From assembly GCF_008373755.1 (NCBI RefSeq), contig NZ_VUJV01000001.1, forward strand, positions 1,367,687-1,431,686: 64,000 bases of DNA, in the 5' to 3' direction. The notes under the pieces are model-generated. The model was not told the DNA's origin. It saw only the letters and a list, made by a program, of their open reading frames with translations, and searched no databases. Of the stretch, positions 34,632 through 44,313 are shown in pieces. The translations under genes and the position numbers were made by a program. The stretch's first letter is position 1. The number at the start of each line of letters is the position of its first letter. Origin of the DNA: Nocardioides humilatus (GTDB lineage Bacteria > Actinomycetota > Actinomycetes > Propionibacteriales > Nocardioidaceae).

Positions 34632-36028
34632 GAATCCTCCAGCAGGCTGGTCAGCAGCCAGGCGAGGCCCGCCGGACCCTGCGGCGGCCGCTTCCCACGG
34701 ACCCCGCTGATCCGCGTCGCGGCGTCGCCGTCGGTGAGCAGACCGGTCGACGGGTCGTAGAGCGCCAGGGGCGGTGCCTCCCGAAGGTCAGATCCCGGCC
34801 CCGGCCGGGCGTACGCCGGCGTGGTGACGTTCTGCGCACCGCGCACGTTGGGCGAGACCTTGTCGGTGGGCGGCGACGCGCAGTGCGCCCGCAGGTTGGG
34901 CTCCTCGGCCAGGGTCTGTGCCGGACCGCCGTCCTCCGCGACACCGTCGGGCCGGAAGCGCCGGGTGTCCTGGTAGCCCTCGGTGCAGGAGAGGTAGGGG
35001 ATGCCGGCGAGCTTGTCGAGCTGCTGGGACAGGTGGAGCGTGTAGATCGGCTCGCCGTTGTCGTCGTAGTGGCAGGTGCTCGCCTCGACCTCGCCGGTCT
35101 GCGCGTCGTAGTCGTCGCAGTAGCGCGCACTGTTGACCTGGTTCTCCAGGATCCAGGGGAAGACGACGAGCGTCTTGCGCAGCCCGGGGATCCGCTGCGC
35201 GGCGACCTCGGTCACCGCGACCAGGTTGCCCAACAGCACCGGCAGGACCGGCTGGCTGTCGGCGAGCAGGTTGGTCACTCCGGTCGACGCCCGCAGGCCG
35301 GTGTCGTAGAGGCTGAGCAGCGTCGGGTCGAGGTCGCGCAGCCGGTCGAGGAGCCCGGCGAGCTGCTCGGCCCACTGCCGCGTCTCCGGCCCGAGCTCGA
35401 CCTGGGTGCCGAGCACCAGCCGGGCGTCACGGATCAGTGACGTCAGGTCCTCGACGTTGCTCAAGGTGCTCGACGCGAGGCGCTGGCCGCCGTCGATGAG
35501 TCGGCGCACGCTCGGCGCGATGCCGTTGAGCGCGGCCTCGCTCTCGGTGAGCAATGTCGATAGGTCGCGCAAGGGGAGCGACCGGGCGAGCGCGTCGAGG
35601 TGGCCGAGCAAGCTCTCGAGCCGGATCGGCGAGGTGGTGTCCGCGAGTGGGATCACGTCGCCGTCCTCGAGCGGCGGTGCCTCCGAGCGCGGCGTCAGCG
35701 CGACGTAGCCCTCACCGATCGCCGACTTCGCGGCCACGGCGCCCGCGACGTCGCTGGGGATCTCGACGTCGTGGTCGATCAGCATCACGACCGTCGTGCC
35801 CGATCCGGGTCCCGGCTTGAGCTCGTCGACGCGGCCAACGCGGGTGCCGAGCAGCTCGACGTCGGCCCGCGGGTAGAGACCGCCCGGATCGGAGACCTGC
35901 ATCTCGACGCGGTACGGCGGATGGACGATCTCACCGACGCCGAGATAGCGGGTGGCGCCGTAGTAGAGGACGCACGCGGTGATCATGGCGAAGGCGACCA
36001 GCTGGATCTTGACCTGACGGGAGATCAA
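34628..36028 (-). CDS. mceF: MceF-type substrate-binding protein (second mce operon)
   Basis: 466 residues from a TTG at 36028, which overlaps the mceE stop as TTGA. This is a rare start but fits the coupling and the hydrophobic head (IQLVAFAMITACVLYYGATR). The MCE domain opens GGLYPRADVELLGTRVG. The C-terminal part has several Cys (YCDDYD, TCHYDD, SCTEGY) and ends in a hydrophobic LLTSLLEDS. It is similar in plan to the MceF of the first operon, but the sequences differ widely. Confidence 0.9.
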   Translation of the reverse strand: MISRQVKIQLVAFAMITACVLYYGATRYLGVGEIVHPPYRVEMQVSDPGGLYPRADVELLGTRVGRVDELKPGPGSGTTVVMLIDHDVEIPSDVAGAVAAKSAIGEGYVALTPRSEAPPLEDGDVIPLADTTSPIRLESLLGHLDALARSLPLRDLSTLLTESEAALNGIAPSVRRLIDGGQRLASSTLSNVEDLTSLIRDARLVLGTQVELGPETRQWAEQLAGLLDRLRDLDPTLLSLYDTGLRASTGVTNLLADSQPVLPVLLGNLVAVTEVAAQRIPGLRKTLVVFPWILENQVNSARYCDDYDAQTGEVEASTCHYDDNGEPIYTLHLSQQLDKLAGIPYLSCTEGYQDTRRFRPDGVAEDGGPAQTLAEEPNLRAHCASPPTDKVSPNVRGAQNVTTPAYARPGPGSDLREAPPLALYDPSTGLLTDGDAATRISGVRGKRPPQGPAGLAWLLTSLLEDS

Positions 36029-37251
36029 CGCGCACCACCCGTCAGCAGGTCGGCCAACGTCTCGGGGAGGTCGTTCGACGAGCTGCCGTCGACCTCCTCG
36101 GGTCCGTGCTTCCCGCCACCGAGCGGCAGCTGGAGGTCGGGCAGCAGGTCGAGCAGCTCGTCCAGGGACAGGTCCGACAGGTCGGGCAGGCCGGGGATCA
36201 GCGAAGGGTCGTCGGAGGTCGTCGGGTCGTCGCCCTGGACCGGCAGCTCGGGCAGCTGGGGCGCCTGGGTGCCGAGGAGGTGGTTGAGCGAGTCGAGGTC
36301 GAGGGTGAACGTCGCGAACATGCCCGCGTAGTCACCCTTGGTGACGTATTTCGTGTAGCTCGGGAACGGGAAGGTGACGATGTATTCGAGTGCCTTGGCC
36401 AGCCGGTGCTTGGAGGCGGCGAGGTCCTCGAGGACGGGCGCGAGGAGCTCGAGGTCTCTGACCGTGGCGGCCTTGGTGTCGCGGATCAGTGGCAGGGCGA
36501 CGTCGGAGAGGTCGCCGAGCGCGTCGAGCGTGCGGACCAGCCGGGGCCGCTGACGATCAAGGGCGGCCAGGCCGTCCGGGATCGAGTCGAGCGCCGAGGC
36601 GATCACGTCGCGCTGGTCACCGAGGACCGCGCTGAGCCGGTCGATCGCGTCAAGAGCGGCGACGATCTCGGAGCGGTGGTCCGACAGCGTGCCGACGAGG
36701 GTGGCGAACCGACGGGTCGTGCCGCCGAGGTCGGACCCGCTCAGCGCCGTGGTCAGCTCCTGGCTGATGGTGTCGATGTTGCCCAGCCCGCCGCCGTTGA
36801 GGACGGCGGACAGTGCGCCGAGGACGACCTCGACGTTGGGGACCACGTGGGAATCGGCCTCGTCGAGCATCGCGCCGTGCTCGAGCGTGCCCGTCGGCTT
36901 CTCGCCGGCAGGCGGGTCGAGCGCCACGAACCGCTCACCGAGCAGGCTGGTCTCGCGCAGGGTCGCAACAGCGTTGGCGGCGAGCTCGACCTCCGGATCG
37001 ATGCGGCACACCACCTCGACCTTGAGGTCGTCGCGCATCTCGATCGACTCGACGCTGCCGACGACGACGCTGCCGACCCGGCACGTCTCCTTCGGGACCA
37101 GGTTGGTGACGTCGTCGAACACCGCGGTCACGGTGTAGCCGCCGCCGCCAGCGCCACCCGGAAGCGGCAGGCTGGAGGCACCGCGGTAGTCACAGCCGCC
37201 GGCAGCCACCAGGGCGGTCAGCGCGAGGGTCGTTCCGACGAGGCGCTTCAC
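36025..37251 (-). CDS. mceE: MceE-type lipoprotein (second mce operon)
   Basis: 408 residues with a lipoprotein signal (AAGGC, Cys20), an MCE domain (about 38-125) and the helical hairpin region. The tail is Leu/Pro/Asp-rich (PDLSDLSLDELLDLLPDLQLP), unlike the Gly/Asn tail of the first MceE. Its start overlaps the mceD stop by 4 bases. Confidence 0.9.
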   Translation of the reverse strand: MKRLVGTTLALTALVAAGGCDYRGASSLPLPGGAGGGGYTVTAVFDDVTNLVPKETCRVGSVVVGSVESIEMRDDLKVEVVCRIDPEVELAANAVATLRETSLLGERFVALDPPAGEKPTGTLEHGAMLDEADSHVVPNVEVVLGALSAVLNGGGLGNIDTISQELTTALSGSDLGGTTRRFATLVGTLSDHRSEIVAALDAIDRLSAVLGDQRDVIASALDSIPDGLAALDRQRPRLVRTLDALGDLSDVALPLIRDTKAATVRDLELLAPVLEDLAASKHRLAKALEYIVTFPFPSYTKYVTKGDYAGMFATFTLDLDSLNHLLGTQAPQLPELPVQGDDPTTSDDPSLIPGLPDLSDLSLDELLDLLPDLQLPLGGGKHGPEEVDGSSSNDLPETLADLLTGGAR

Positions 37252-38390
37252 GGCAGATCACGTCCGTAGGCATCGACGAGCAGTTGACCCAGGCTGCCGC
37301 CGACCGAGGACAAGGCGTCGCAGAAGGGCGCGAGCTGGTTGCCAGCGTCAGCAGGCAGAGCGGCGCAGAAGGCGCCGAACGTGTAGGACAGCTGGACGTC
37401 GAGATCCTGGAGGAGAGCGGCGTGCAGGTTCTGCGAACCGGTCCGTCCGTTGATCACGCTGCTGCTCCGGTCGGTCGGGTCCCAGTTGCGCGGCACGTAG
37501 GTCTTCATCAGGTTGACGAGGCCGACCGGGGCCAGATCGCTGATCTCCTCGAGCTCGCGCAGGTGGCGGCGCAGCGTCGTACTGACTGAGGTCAGGTCGG
37601 CGACGCCGTGCCGCAGGTTGGCGCGGTTGTCGCGAGCGAAGGTCGCGACCCGGCCCAGCGCCCGGTCCAACGTCGTCACCGCCGCCGCCAGGCTGTCGCC
37701 CTGCCCGTTGAGCTCGGTCGCCACCGCCACCAGGTTGCGGACCAGGCTGCGGATCGTCGCGTCCGAGCCCGCCAACCGCCGGGTGATGCGGGCGAAGTTG
37801 GTGGTGCTGCCGTTGATCGAGTCGCTGCTGCCCGCGATCACGCCGATCGCGTCGGCGAGCTCGCGTACTGTGCGGTTGAGCAGGACGCCGCGACCGCGCA
37901 GGTTATCGGCACCGGCCTTGATCAGCCGGGTCAGCGCACCGTTGCGGTTGGCGCCCTTCGGCCCGAGGTCGCTGGAGAGCTGGTCGAGGGCGCGATAGGT
38001 GTCCTCGAGCTCGAGCGGTACGCCGGACCGGTCGATGTCGAGATCCGCCCCATCCGCGAGCACCTCTCCACCCGTGTAGGCCGGGGCGAGCTGGATGAAC
38101 CGGTCTCCGACGACCGACGGCGGCACGATGACGGCGTGCACGTCGGCCGGGAGCTTGACGTCGGGGTCGTAGGAAATCGTGACGCGCACCTGCAGGCCCT
38201 CGCGCTCGATGGAGTCGACGCTGCCGACCTTCACACCGAGCACCTTGACCTGGGCGCCCTCGTAGAGGTTGGTGGTGCGCGGGAACATCACGCTCAGGGT
38301 GTGCTGGTCCTCGCTCAGCGCGGGCCGCAAGGTGGCCAGGCCGACGAGCACGAGGACGGCGGCGACGGTGACGATCAGGATCTTCTTCAC
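37248..38390 (-). CDS. mceD: MceD-type substrate-binding protein (second mce operon)
   Basis: 380 residues. TM anchor (about 4-22), MCE domain (NLYEGAQVKVLGVKVGSVD), MceD signature LGPKGANRNGAL and C-terminal Cys-containing segment (FCAALPADAGNQLAPFC). The 4-base overlaps on both sides show a coupled transcript. Confidence 0.91.
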   Translation of the reverse strand: MKKILIVTVAAVLVLVGLATLRPALSEDQHTLSVMFPRTTNLYEGAQVKVLGVKVGSVDSIEREGLQVRVTISYDPDVKLPADVHAVIVPPSVVGDRFIQLAPAYTGGEVLADGADLDIDRSGVPLELEDTYRALDQLSSDLGPKGANRNGALTRLIKAGADNLRGRGVLLNRTVRELADAIGVIAGSSDSINGSTTNFARITRRLAGSDATIRSLVRNLVAVATELNGQGDSLAAAVTTLDRALGRVATFARDNRANLRHGVADLTSVSTTLRRHLRELEEISDLAPVGLVNLMKTYVPRNWDPTDRSSSVINGRTGSQNLHAALLQDLDVQLSYTFGAFCAALPADAGNQLAPFCDALSSVGGSLGQLLVDAYGRDLP

Positions 38391-39502
38391 GGCTGCTCCT
38401 CGGCCAGTCGCGACGAGATCGCCGGACCCAGTGGCAGGCAGGGCGCGTCACTGCCGTTGACGCCGTTGTTGAGCGCGCTGAGGATCGGGTCGAGGAGACC
38501 CCCGGTCGGGTCGGTCGAGTCGTTGGTGCTGCAGAGAGCGAAGCCGCGCGGGAACTTCAACGTCGCGTCGAACCACTGACCCGTGCCGCCCACGTTGGTG
38601 AACTCGCGGGCGTAAGGAGCGGCGTAGGTCAGCGCCTTGTCGATGTTGCGCTCGTTGCTCCGCAGCACGCTGAGCACGGAGCGCAGGTCGCGCAGCGCGG
38701 GCTCGAGCACACCCTCGTTGTCGTCGACGAGTCCGGCGAGCTGCTCGGCGAGGCCGCGGGTGTCCTGGATGATCGCGCGGATGACGGTGCGCCGCTCGTT
38801 GAGGAACGCCAGCACCTGGTCGGACGCGGTGAGGAGCTGACCGAGCTCCTGGTCGCGCTGGGCGACGACGCCGGTCACCCGGTCGGTCTTGTCGAAGAGC
38901 TCGGCGATCTGGTCGTCGCGGGTCGTGACGGTGCGAGCCAGTCGCGACAGGCCGTCGAGCGCACCCTGCATCTCAGGGGCGGTGCGTTGGAGGGTGGTGG
39001 CCAACGCGTCGAGCGCCTGCGCGACCTGCTTCGTGTCGGTGCGGGCGGTCTGATCGGCCAGTTGGTTGAACGCCGGAACGATGTTGACCGGCGTGGACGT
39101 GCGCTCCAGCGGGATGGTCGCGTTGGCGGCGATCGGGTGGTCGCCGGCCGGGGTGACGCTGAGGTAGTGCTGACCGAGCAGCGTCTTGACCTCGATGCCG
39201 GCCTCGGTGCGGTCACCGAGGTCGACGCCGGACACGGTGAACTCGACGACGACCTTGTCGCCGTCGAGCTCGAGGGCCTCGACGGTGCCGACCTTGACCC
39301 CGGCGATCCGGACCTCCTCGCCCGCCACCAGGCCCGAGGCGTCGGTGAACTCCGCTCGGTAGGTCGTGCTGTCGTCGATGAACGGCAGGCGGTGCCAGTT
39401 GGCGGCAGCGACGAGCAGGCCGGCGACCAGCAGCAGACCGCACAGCGCGATCGGCACGGGGTTGCGCTCGGTCCAGGCGATGCGCCCGTGGCGGCGGCTC
39501 AC
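38387..39502 (-). CDS. mceC: MceC-type substrate-binding protein (second mce operon)
   Basis: 371 residues from GTG 39502 (GTGA overlap with the mceB stop). An Arg-rich head (SRRHGRIAWTERN) precedes the TM helix at about 17-34 and the MCE domain (GLVAGEEVRIAGVKVG). It lacks the long Lys-rich head of the first MceC. The C-terminus carries RGFALCSTND and a Leu/Asn-rich end. Confidence 0.91.
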   Translation of the reverse strand: MSRRHGRIAWTERNPVPIALCGLLLVAGLLVAAANWHRLPFIDDSTTYRAEFTDASGLVAGEEVRIAGVKVGTVEALELDGDKVVVEFTVSGVDLGDRTEAGIEVKTLLGQHYLSVTPAGDHPIAANATIPLERTSTPVNIVPAFNQLADQTARTDTKQVAQALDALATTLQRTAPEMQGALDGLSRLARTVTTRDDQIAELFDKTDRVTGVVAQRDQELGQLLTASDQVLAFLNERRTVIRAIIQDTRGLAEQLAGLVDDNEGVLEPALRDLRSVLSVLRSNERNIDKALTYAAPYAREFTNVGGTGQWFDATLKFPRGFALCSTNDSTDPTGGLLDPILSALNNGVNGSDAPCLPLGPAISSRLAEEQP

Positions 39503-40587
39503 GGCTGGTCCTCCGGCCGGGCGTCCGCGCCGGCACAGACGCTGTTGGACTCGTTGGCCGCGATCCCGGGCGTGCCGAGGTAGATCGTGTCGCCGAGCAG
39601 CTTGACCCGGATCTCGGCGCCGCAGACGTAGAAGTTGAACCACGAGCCGTAGGAGCCGGTGCGCGCCATCAACCGCAGCTTGCGCGGGATCTCGCGCAGC
39701 GAGTCAGCGAGCACACCCTTGTCGAGGTCGAGCTGTCGTGCCACGGCACGCAGACCCCGCACCGTGCGGGCGAGCGGCGGGCGCACGTCGCGGATCAGGT
39801 CGGTCGTGCCCTCGAGCAGGTCGGCCAGACGCGGGAGCTGGACGGCGATCGCGTCGCGGTTGTCCGACAGCCCCATCATCAAGTCGCGGAACTGCACGAT
39901 GAGCGCCGACAGCTCCTGGTCGCGGGTGTCGACGGTGCCGAGGACGTCGTTGAGGTTGGTGACGACCCGACCGATGACCTGGTCCTTGTCGGCGAGGGTG
40001 TTGGTCAGGTCGGCGGTGTCGGCGAGCAGGTTGGCGATGCTGACCGACTCCCCCTGGAAGGCCCGCACGATCTCGAAGGCGAGCGTGTTGGTCTGCTCGG
40101 GGTCGAGGGCGCGGAGCAACGGCTGGAAGCCGTTGAAGAGCTCGGTCAGGTTGACCGCCGGGGTGGTCTGCTCGATCGGGAACGTGCCGCCGTCCTCCAT
40201 CGGGTCGCCGTCGTCGGTCGACTCCTCGATCGCGAGGTAGCGCTGGCCGACGATGTTCTCGTAGCGCAGCTCGAGACGGGCGCCCTCCAGGACGGGGATC
40301 TCCTCGCGGACCTTGAACTCGATGAGCGCCACCCGTCGACCGCCGTCGGCGGCGACCAGCTCGACGTCCTGGACGGTGCCGACCTCCATGCCCGACAACC
40401 GGACCCGGTCGCCGTGCAGCACGCCGGTCGCGTCGGAGAAGCGGGCGTAGTAGGTCTTGGTCGAGGTGAAGGAGATGTTGCCGATCAGGGTGGCCAGCAC
40501 GCCGATGAGCACCAGGGTGACGCTGACGAAGACCGCCATCTTCCAGGCCGAGGACGGGATGCGGCTGCGCGTGCCGGGCCGGCTCAT
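39499..40587 (-). CDS. mceB: MceB-type substrate-binding protein (second mce operon)
   Basis: 362 residues. TM anchor about 16-36, MCE domain with GVLHGDRVRLSGMEVG, YENIVGQRYLAI, and the diagnostic YGSWFNFYVCGAEIRVKLLG segment near the C-terminus. The ATG at 40587 overlaps the mceA stop (ATGA). Confidence 0.92.
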   Translation of the reverse strand: MSRPGTRSRIPSSAWKMAVFVSVTLVLIGVLATLIGNISFTSTKTYYARFSDATGVLHGDRVRLSGMEVGTVQDVELVAADGGRRVALIEFKVREEIPVLEGARLELRYENIVGQRYLAIEESTDDGDPMEDGGTFPIEQTTPAVNLTELFNGFQPLLRALDPEQTNTLAFEIVRAFQGESVSIANLLADTADLTNTLADKDQVIGRVVTNLNDVLGTVDTRDQELSALIVQFRDLMMGLSDNRDAIAVQLPRLADLLEGTTDLIRDVRPPLARTVRGLRAVARQLDLDKGVLADSLREIPRKLRLMARTGSYGSWFNFYVCGAEIRVKLLGDTIYLGTPGIAANESNSVCAGADARPEDQP

Positions 40588-41903
40588 CGGACCTCCACCT
40601 GACCCTGGGTCAGCGGCACCATCAGCAGCGAGGCGTAGCCAGGGAGGTCCTCGACGGCGACGCCCAGCGCTGATGCGGCGAGCGCCTCGGCCAGCGCCTC
40701 CCGCGGCGGGCGAGCCGGGTTGCTCCGCGGGCTCGGCTCGTCGCCGGTCTCGCCGGCGTCGAAGGTCTGTGCATAAGGCTGCTGGGAGTACGGCGCGGGC
40801 GTGTCCCCCAGCGCCGCGACCCGGTCCGGGAGCACGGGGCAGTGCGGAGCCCAGCCCGGGATCGCGTCGGGGAGATTGGTCAGGTAGGCGTCGCTGCTCG
40901 GGTTGGACGGCAGGTCGTCGGGATACACGTAGGCGGGCTGGTCGACGATCATGTCGACTGTCAGCGCGATGTAGGGACCGCGCACACCCGACGCGAGGTT
41001 GGCCAGCTTGTTGCCGGCCTCGAGTGCGCGCAGGATGCACGGCACCTCGCTGGAGTACTGCGCCAGCACCTCGAGCACCGGGCCGGACCGGCCGACCAGC
41101 CGCACCAGGTCGTCGCGGTTCTGGCGCAGCACCTGCTCGGTCGTCCTCGACGTGCCGACGACGGCGTCGAGGAGCGCGGCGAGGTCGGCCTCGTGGGGCA
41201 CCAGGTCGTTGCGGGAGATCGCCGCGGCGTCGTCGAGGATGCCGAGCAGGTCGGGACCGGCGTCGGCGTAGATGTCGGCGGTCCCGGCGAGGAGTCGCAC
41301 GTCGTCGACCAGGTCGCCGTACGCCGGCTCCAGCCGGGTCAGCAGGGTCTGGGTCGTGTTGAGGGTGGTGGCGATGTCGTCGCCGCGGCCGTCGAGAGCG
41401 TCGGCGAGCGAGCCGAGCACCGCCGCGACGCGCTGTGGCTGCAGGGTCTGGAGCACCGGCACCAGCCGGTCGAAGATCTCGCCCAGCTCGACCGACGTGG
41501 TCGACTGCGCGATGGTCGAGCCGTCCTCGAGCTTGTCGCCCCCGCCACCCTTCGGGGCCCGCAGGTCGACGAACTTGTCGCCGAAGAGCGTCTTCGGGAC
41601 GACCAGCGCGTCGACGTCAGCCGGGATGGTGCCGATCAGGTCGGGGTCGAGCGCCAGCGTGACGGTCGCGGTCTTGCCGTCCGTCGTCACCTCGCGGACC
41701 TCACCGACTCGCTGCCCCTGGAACTTCACGTCGGACTGCGCCTGCAGGCCGAGCCCGACCTGCTGGGTCTGGAAGGTGACCTCGTCGGCGGTCTGCCACG
41801 GCATCGACTTGTTGTAGACGCCGATGCTGAGCAGCACGAGCAGCCCGACGACGGCGAGGTAGCCGATCCCGAGGAGCGGCCGGGCGTGCGGGCGCGCGGT
41901 CAT
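40584..41903 (-). CDS. mceA: MceA-type substrate-binding protein (second mce operon)
   Basis: 439 residues from ATG 41903 (ATGA overlap with yrbEB). TM helix at about 12-30, MCE domain starting QSDVKFQGQRVGEV, and a C-terminal half with VYPDDLPSNPSSDAYL. It ends in a Pro/Arg-rich low-complexity stretch (SPRSNPARPPREALAEAL) not seen in the first MceA. Confidence 0.91.
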   Translation of the reverse strand: MTARPHARPLLGIGYLAVVGLLVLLSIGVYNKSMPWQTADEVTFQTQQVGLGLQAQSDVKFQGQRVGEVREVTTDGKTATVTLALDPDLIGTIPADVDALVVPKTLFGDKFVDLRAPKGGGGDKLEDGSTIAQSTTSVELGEIFDRLVPVLQTLQPQRVAAVLGSLADALDGRGDDIATTLNTTQTLLTRLEPAYGDLVDDVRLLAGTADIYADAGPDLLGILDDAAAISRNDLVPHEADLAALLDAVVGTSRTTEQVLRQNRDDLVRLVGRSGPVLEVLAQYSSEVPCILRALEAGNKLANLASGVRGPYIALTVDMIVDQPAYVYPDDLPSNPSSDAYLTNLPDAIPGWAPHCPVLPDRVAALGDTPAPYSQQPYAQTFDAGETGDEPSPRSNPARPPREALAEALAASALGVAVEDLPGYASLLMVPLTQGQVEVR

Positions 41904-42748
41904 CCGGCGATCCGCACTGTCGTCGTCGATCCCCACAGGGCGAGGCTGATGAAGAAGTCCGACACGACGATGAGGACGGTCGCCATCCGCACCGCGCGGC
42001 CGACGGCCACCCCGACGCCGGCGGGACCGCCGCTGGCGCTGAAGCCGTAGTGGCAGCAGACCAGCGTCAGGATGACGGCGAAGACAAGCACCTTGCCGAA
42101 CGAGTAGAGGATGTCGATCGGTGGCAGGAACAGCGTGAAGTAGTGGTCATAGGTGCCCCCGGTCAGCCCGTAGTAGTGGATCGACACGGCCTCGGTCGCG
42201 GCGTAGGTGCCGATGAGGCCGACCAGGTAGAGCGGGATGATCGCGATGAAGGCGGCGACGATCCGGGTGCTCACCAGATAGGGGATCGACGGGATCGCCA
42301 TCACCTCGACGGCGTCGATCTCCTCGCTGATCCGCATCGCGCCGAGCTGCGCGGTGAAGCCCGCGCCGACGGTGGCCACCAGCGCGTTGGCCGCCACCAG
42401 CGGAGCGACCTCGCGGGTATTGAAGTAGGCGGAGAGGAAGCCGACGTACGGCTCGATCCCGACCTGACGCAGCCCCTGGTAGCCGACCAGGCCGACCACG
42501 CTGCCGACGGCCAGCACCTCGAAGACGATGATGCCGAGCGTGCCCGCCACCAGCACGAGGGCGCCGCGGCCGAGGCTGACCTCGGCGAGCAGGCGGAGCA
42601 CTTCCTTGCGGTAGTGCACGACCGCCCGCGGGGTGCCGCGCAGGCTGCGCCCGTAGAACGCAACCTGGTCGCCCATGCCCGACAGGGCGTCGTAGGTCGC
42701 CTTGTAGGCGCGGCGGGGCGCGGTGCGAGCGGCGGTCAGCGGGGCCAT
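41900..42748 (-). CDS. yrbEB: YrbE/MlaE permease B (second mce operon)
   Basis: 282 residues. MlaE motifs SEEIDAVEVMAIPSIPYLVSTR and GFSASGGPAGVG are intact, with several TM helices. It shares the same helix order and the same EEIDA-VEVM coupling loop as the copy at 10.5 kb. Confidence 0.93.
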   Translation of the reverse strand: MAPLTAARTAPRRAYKATYDALSGMGDQVAFYGRSLRGTPRAVVHYRKEVLRLLAEVSLGRGALVLVAGTLGIIVFEVLAVGSVVGLVGYQGLRQVGIEPYVGFLSAYFNTREVAPLVAANALVATVGAGFTAQLGAMRISEEIDAVEVMAIPSIPYLVSTRIVAAFIAIIPLYLVGLIGTYAATEAVSIHYYGLTGGTYDHYFTLFLPPIDILYSFGKVLVFAVILTLVCCHYGFSASGGPAGVGVAVGRAVRMATVLIVVSDFFISLALWGSTTTVRIAG

Positions 42749-42751
42749 CGG

Positions 42752-43537
42752 TCAGAGGCCCTTCGGGGGGACGATCTGGAAGTAGACCGCGGTGATGATC
42801 GTGTTGGCGATGAAGAGCAGCACGAAGGAGACGACGACCGACTGGTTCACGCCGTCGCCGACGCCGCGCGGCCCGCCCTTGGCGTTGACGCCCTGGTAGG
42901 CGGCGACGATGCCCGCGATCAACCCGAAGACGAAGGCCTTGAGCTCACCGACCCAGAGGTCGGGCAGCTGCGCGAGAGCAGTGAACGCGCTGACGTAGGC
43001 GCCGGGCGAGCCGCCTTGGACGAGCACGTTGAAGGAGTAGGCACCGGCGGTGCCGACCGCGGTGGCCACGGCATTGAGGAGTACGGCGACCCCGGCCATC
43101 GCGAGCACCCGGGGCACCACGAGCCGCTGGATCGGCGAGATGCCGAGGACCTGGAGGGCGTCGAGCTCCTCGCGGATCTTGCGGGAACCGAGGTCCGCCG
43201 CGACCGCCGTGCCGGCCGCTCCGGCGACGATCACGACCGTCGCCACCGGCGCCGCCTGCTGCACGATGCCGGTCACCGCAGCCGCGCCGGTGAAGGACCG
43301 GGCGCCGAGCTGGTTGAAGAGCGAGCCGATCTGGAGCGAGAGGACCGCGCCGAACGGGATGGTGATCGCCATCGCCGGGAGCAGCGAGACCCGGGTGACG
43401 AACCACGCCTGGTCGCTCAGTTCGCGCCACTGGAACGGCCGCGTGAACATCGCCCGAAAGACCTCGAGCGCGAAGGCGAACAGGTTGCCGACCGGGACCA
43501 AAGGGCGCGTGAGCCGTGCGGTGACGGTCTGGCTCAC
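42752..43537 (-). CDS. yrbEA: YrbE/MlaE permease A (second mce operon, first gene)
   Basis: 261 residues from GTG 43537, preceded by GGAGA at good distance. The open frame extends to 43705 but crosses the divergent TetR promoter, so the longer start is rejected. REELDALQVLGISPIQRLV and VNAKGGPRGVG are conserved. The MceG ATPase is not in the window. Confidence 0.92.
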   Translation of the reverse strand: MSQTVTARLTRPLVPVGNLFAFALEVFRAMFTRPFQWRELSDQAWFVTRVSLLPAMAITIPFGAVLSLQIGSLFNQLGARSFTGAAAVTGIVQQAAPVATVVIVAGAAGTAVAADLGSRKIREELDALQVLGISPIQRLVVPRVLAMAGVAVLLNAVATAVGTAGAYSFNVLVQGGSPGAYVSAFTALAQLPDLWVGELKAFVFGLIAGIVAAYQGVNAKGGPRGVGDGVNQSVVVSFVLLFIANTIITAVYFQIVPPKGL

Positions 43538-43629
43538 GGGCTCTCCTCGATGGCCGGCACAGGCTGCGAAGGACTGTTGACGACTTGCCAACATCTGCGG
43601 TTGCCGAAGGTTACGGCGATGATCGATTA

Positions 43630-43646
43630 ATTGGCAACCTGCCAAT
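43630..43646. promoter_or_regulatory. Putative TetR operator (ATTGGCA-N3-TGCCAAT)
   Basis: A perfect 17-bp palindrome lies between the divergent yrbEA (start 43537) and tetR (start 43675). Extra half-sites TTGCCAA and TTGCCGA occur near 43585 and 43601. This is the natural target of the adjacent TetR gene. Confidence 0.75.
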
Positions 43647-43674
43647 ATCGCGGCCGATGTGAAAAGATCACGCC

Positions 43675-44292
43675 ATGTCCGAGTCCGCCGCCATCGCAGT
43701 CGCACCCGGCCGTCGACGGGTGCGGCTCCCCCCTGACGAGCGGCGCGAGCTCATCGTCCAGAGCGCGACCCGCCTGTTCCGCCAACGGCCCTACTCCGAG
43801 GTGTCGACCGTCGACATCGCCCGCGAGGCCGGGATCGCGCGCGGCCTGCTCAACCACTACTTCACCGACAAGCGCGGCCTCTACCTCGAGGTCGTACGAC
43901 GTCTGGTGCTGCTCCCCGAGCTCGAGGACATCCCCGGCGCGGTCGCCGGCACCCAGCGCGAGCAGGTCGATGCCGCCGTCCGATGGTTCCTCGACTCGGT
44001 CGAGCCACAGGCGGCGTCCTACCTCACGATCCTCGGCAGCGAGGGCGTCGCCACCGACGACGACGTCGCCGCGATCCTCGACGAGGCCGACGACCTCGCC
44101 GCCCGCCGCGTGCTCCAGCTCGTCGGGCTCGACGAGGGCAACGAGCTGTCCCGCGCGATGGTCCGCTGCTACGGCGGACTGGCGAAGTCCGCCGTACGGG
44201 AGTGGAGCCGCCGCGGCACCATGACCCGCGAGCAGGCACACTCCATGCTGCGCGACGTGCTGCTCTTCATGACCGCCGAGGTTCTGACCTAG
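43675..44292 (+). CDS. TetR-family regulator, probable regulator of the second mce operon
   Basis: 205 residues. The helix-turn-helix (STVDIAREAGIARGLLNHYFTDK) lies at about 44-70, followed by a C-terminal ligand domain of usual size. It is divergent from yrbEA across a 137-base region with a 17-bp palindrome, which supports repression of the mce operon and itself. The ligand is likely a lipid or CoA ester, by analogy only. Confidence 0.86.
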   Translation: MSESAAIAVAPGRRRVRLPPDERRELIVQSATRLFRQRPYSEVSTVDIAREAGIARGLLNHYFTDKRGLYLEVVRRLVLLPELEDIPGAVAGTQREQVDAAVRWFLDSVEPQAASYLTILGSEGVATDDDVAAILDEADDLAARRVLQLVGLDEGNELSRAMVRCYGGLAKSAVREWSRRGTMTREQAHSMLRDVLLFMTAEVLT

Positions 44293-44313
44293 CCCGGTCC
44301 CGCGCGTCGACCG

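Noticed and set aside
42050-43630. 526-residue plus-strand open frame over yrbEA/yrbEB
   Set aside because: It is a shadow of the two permease genes: Arg/Asp/His-rich with no motifs.
43675-44292. This TetR as the regulator of the TWTTGA regulon
   Set aside because: Its own divergent promoter has a different palindrome (ATTGGCA-N3-TGCCAAT), and none of the TWTTGA sites contain it.
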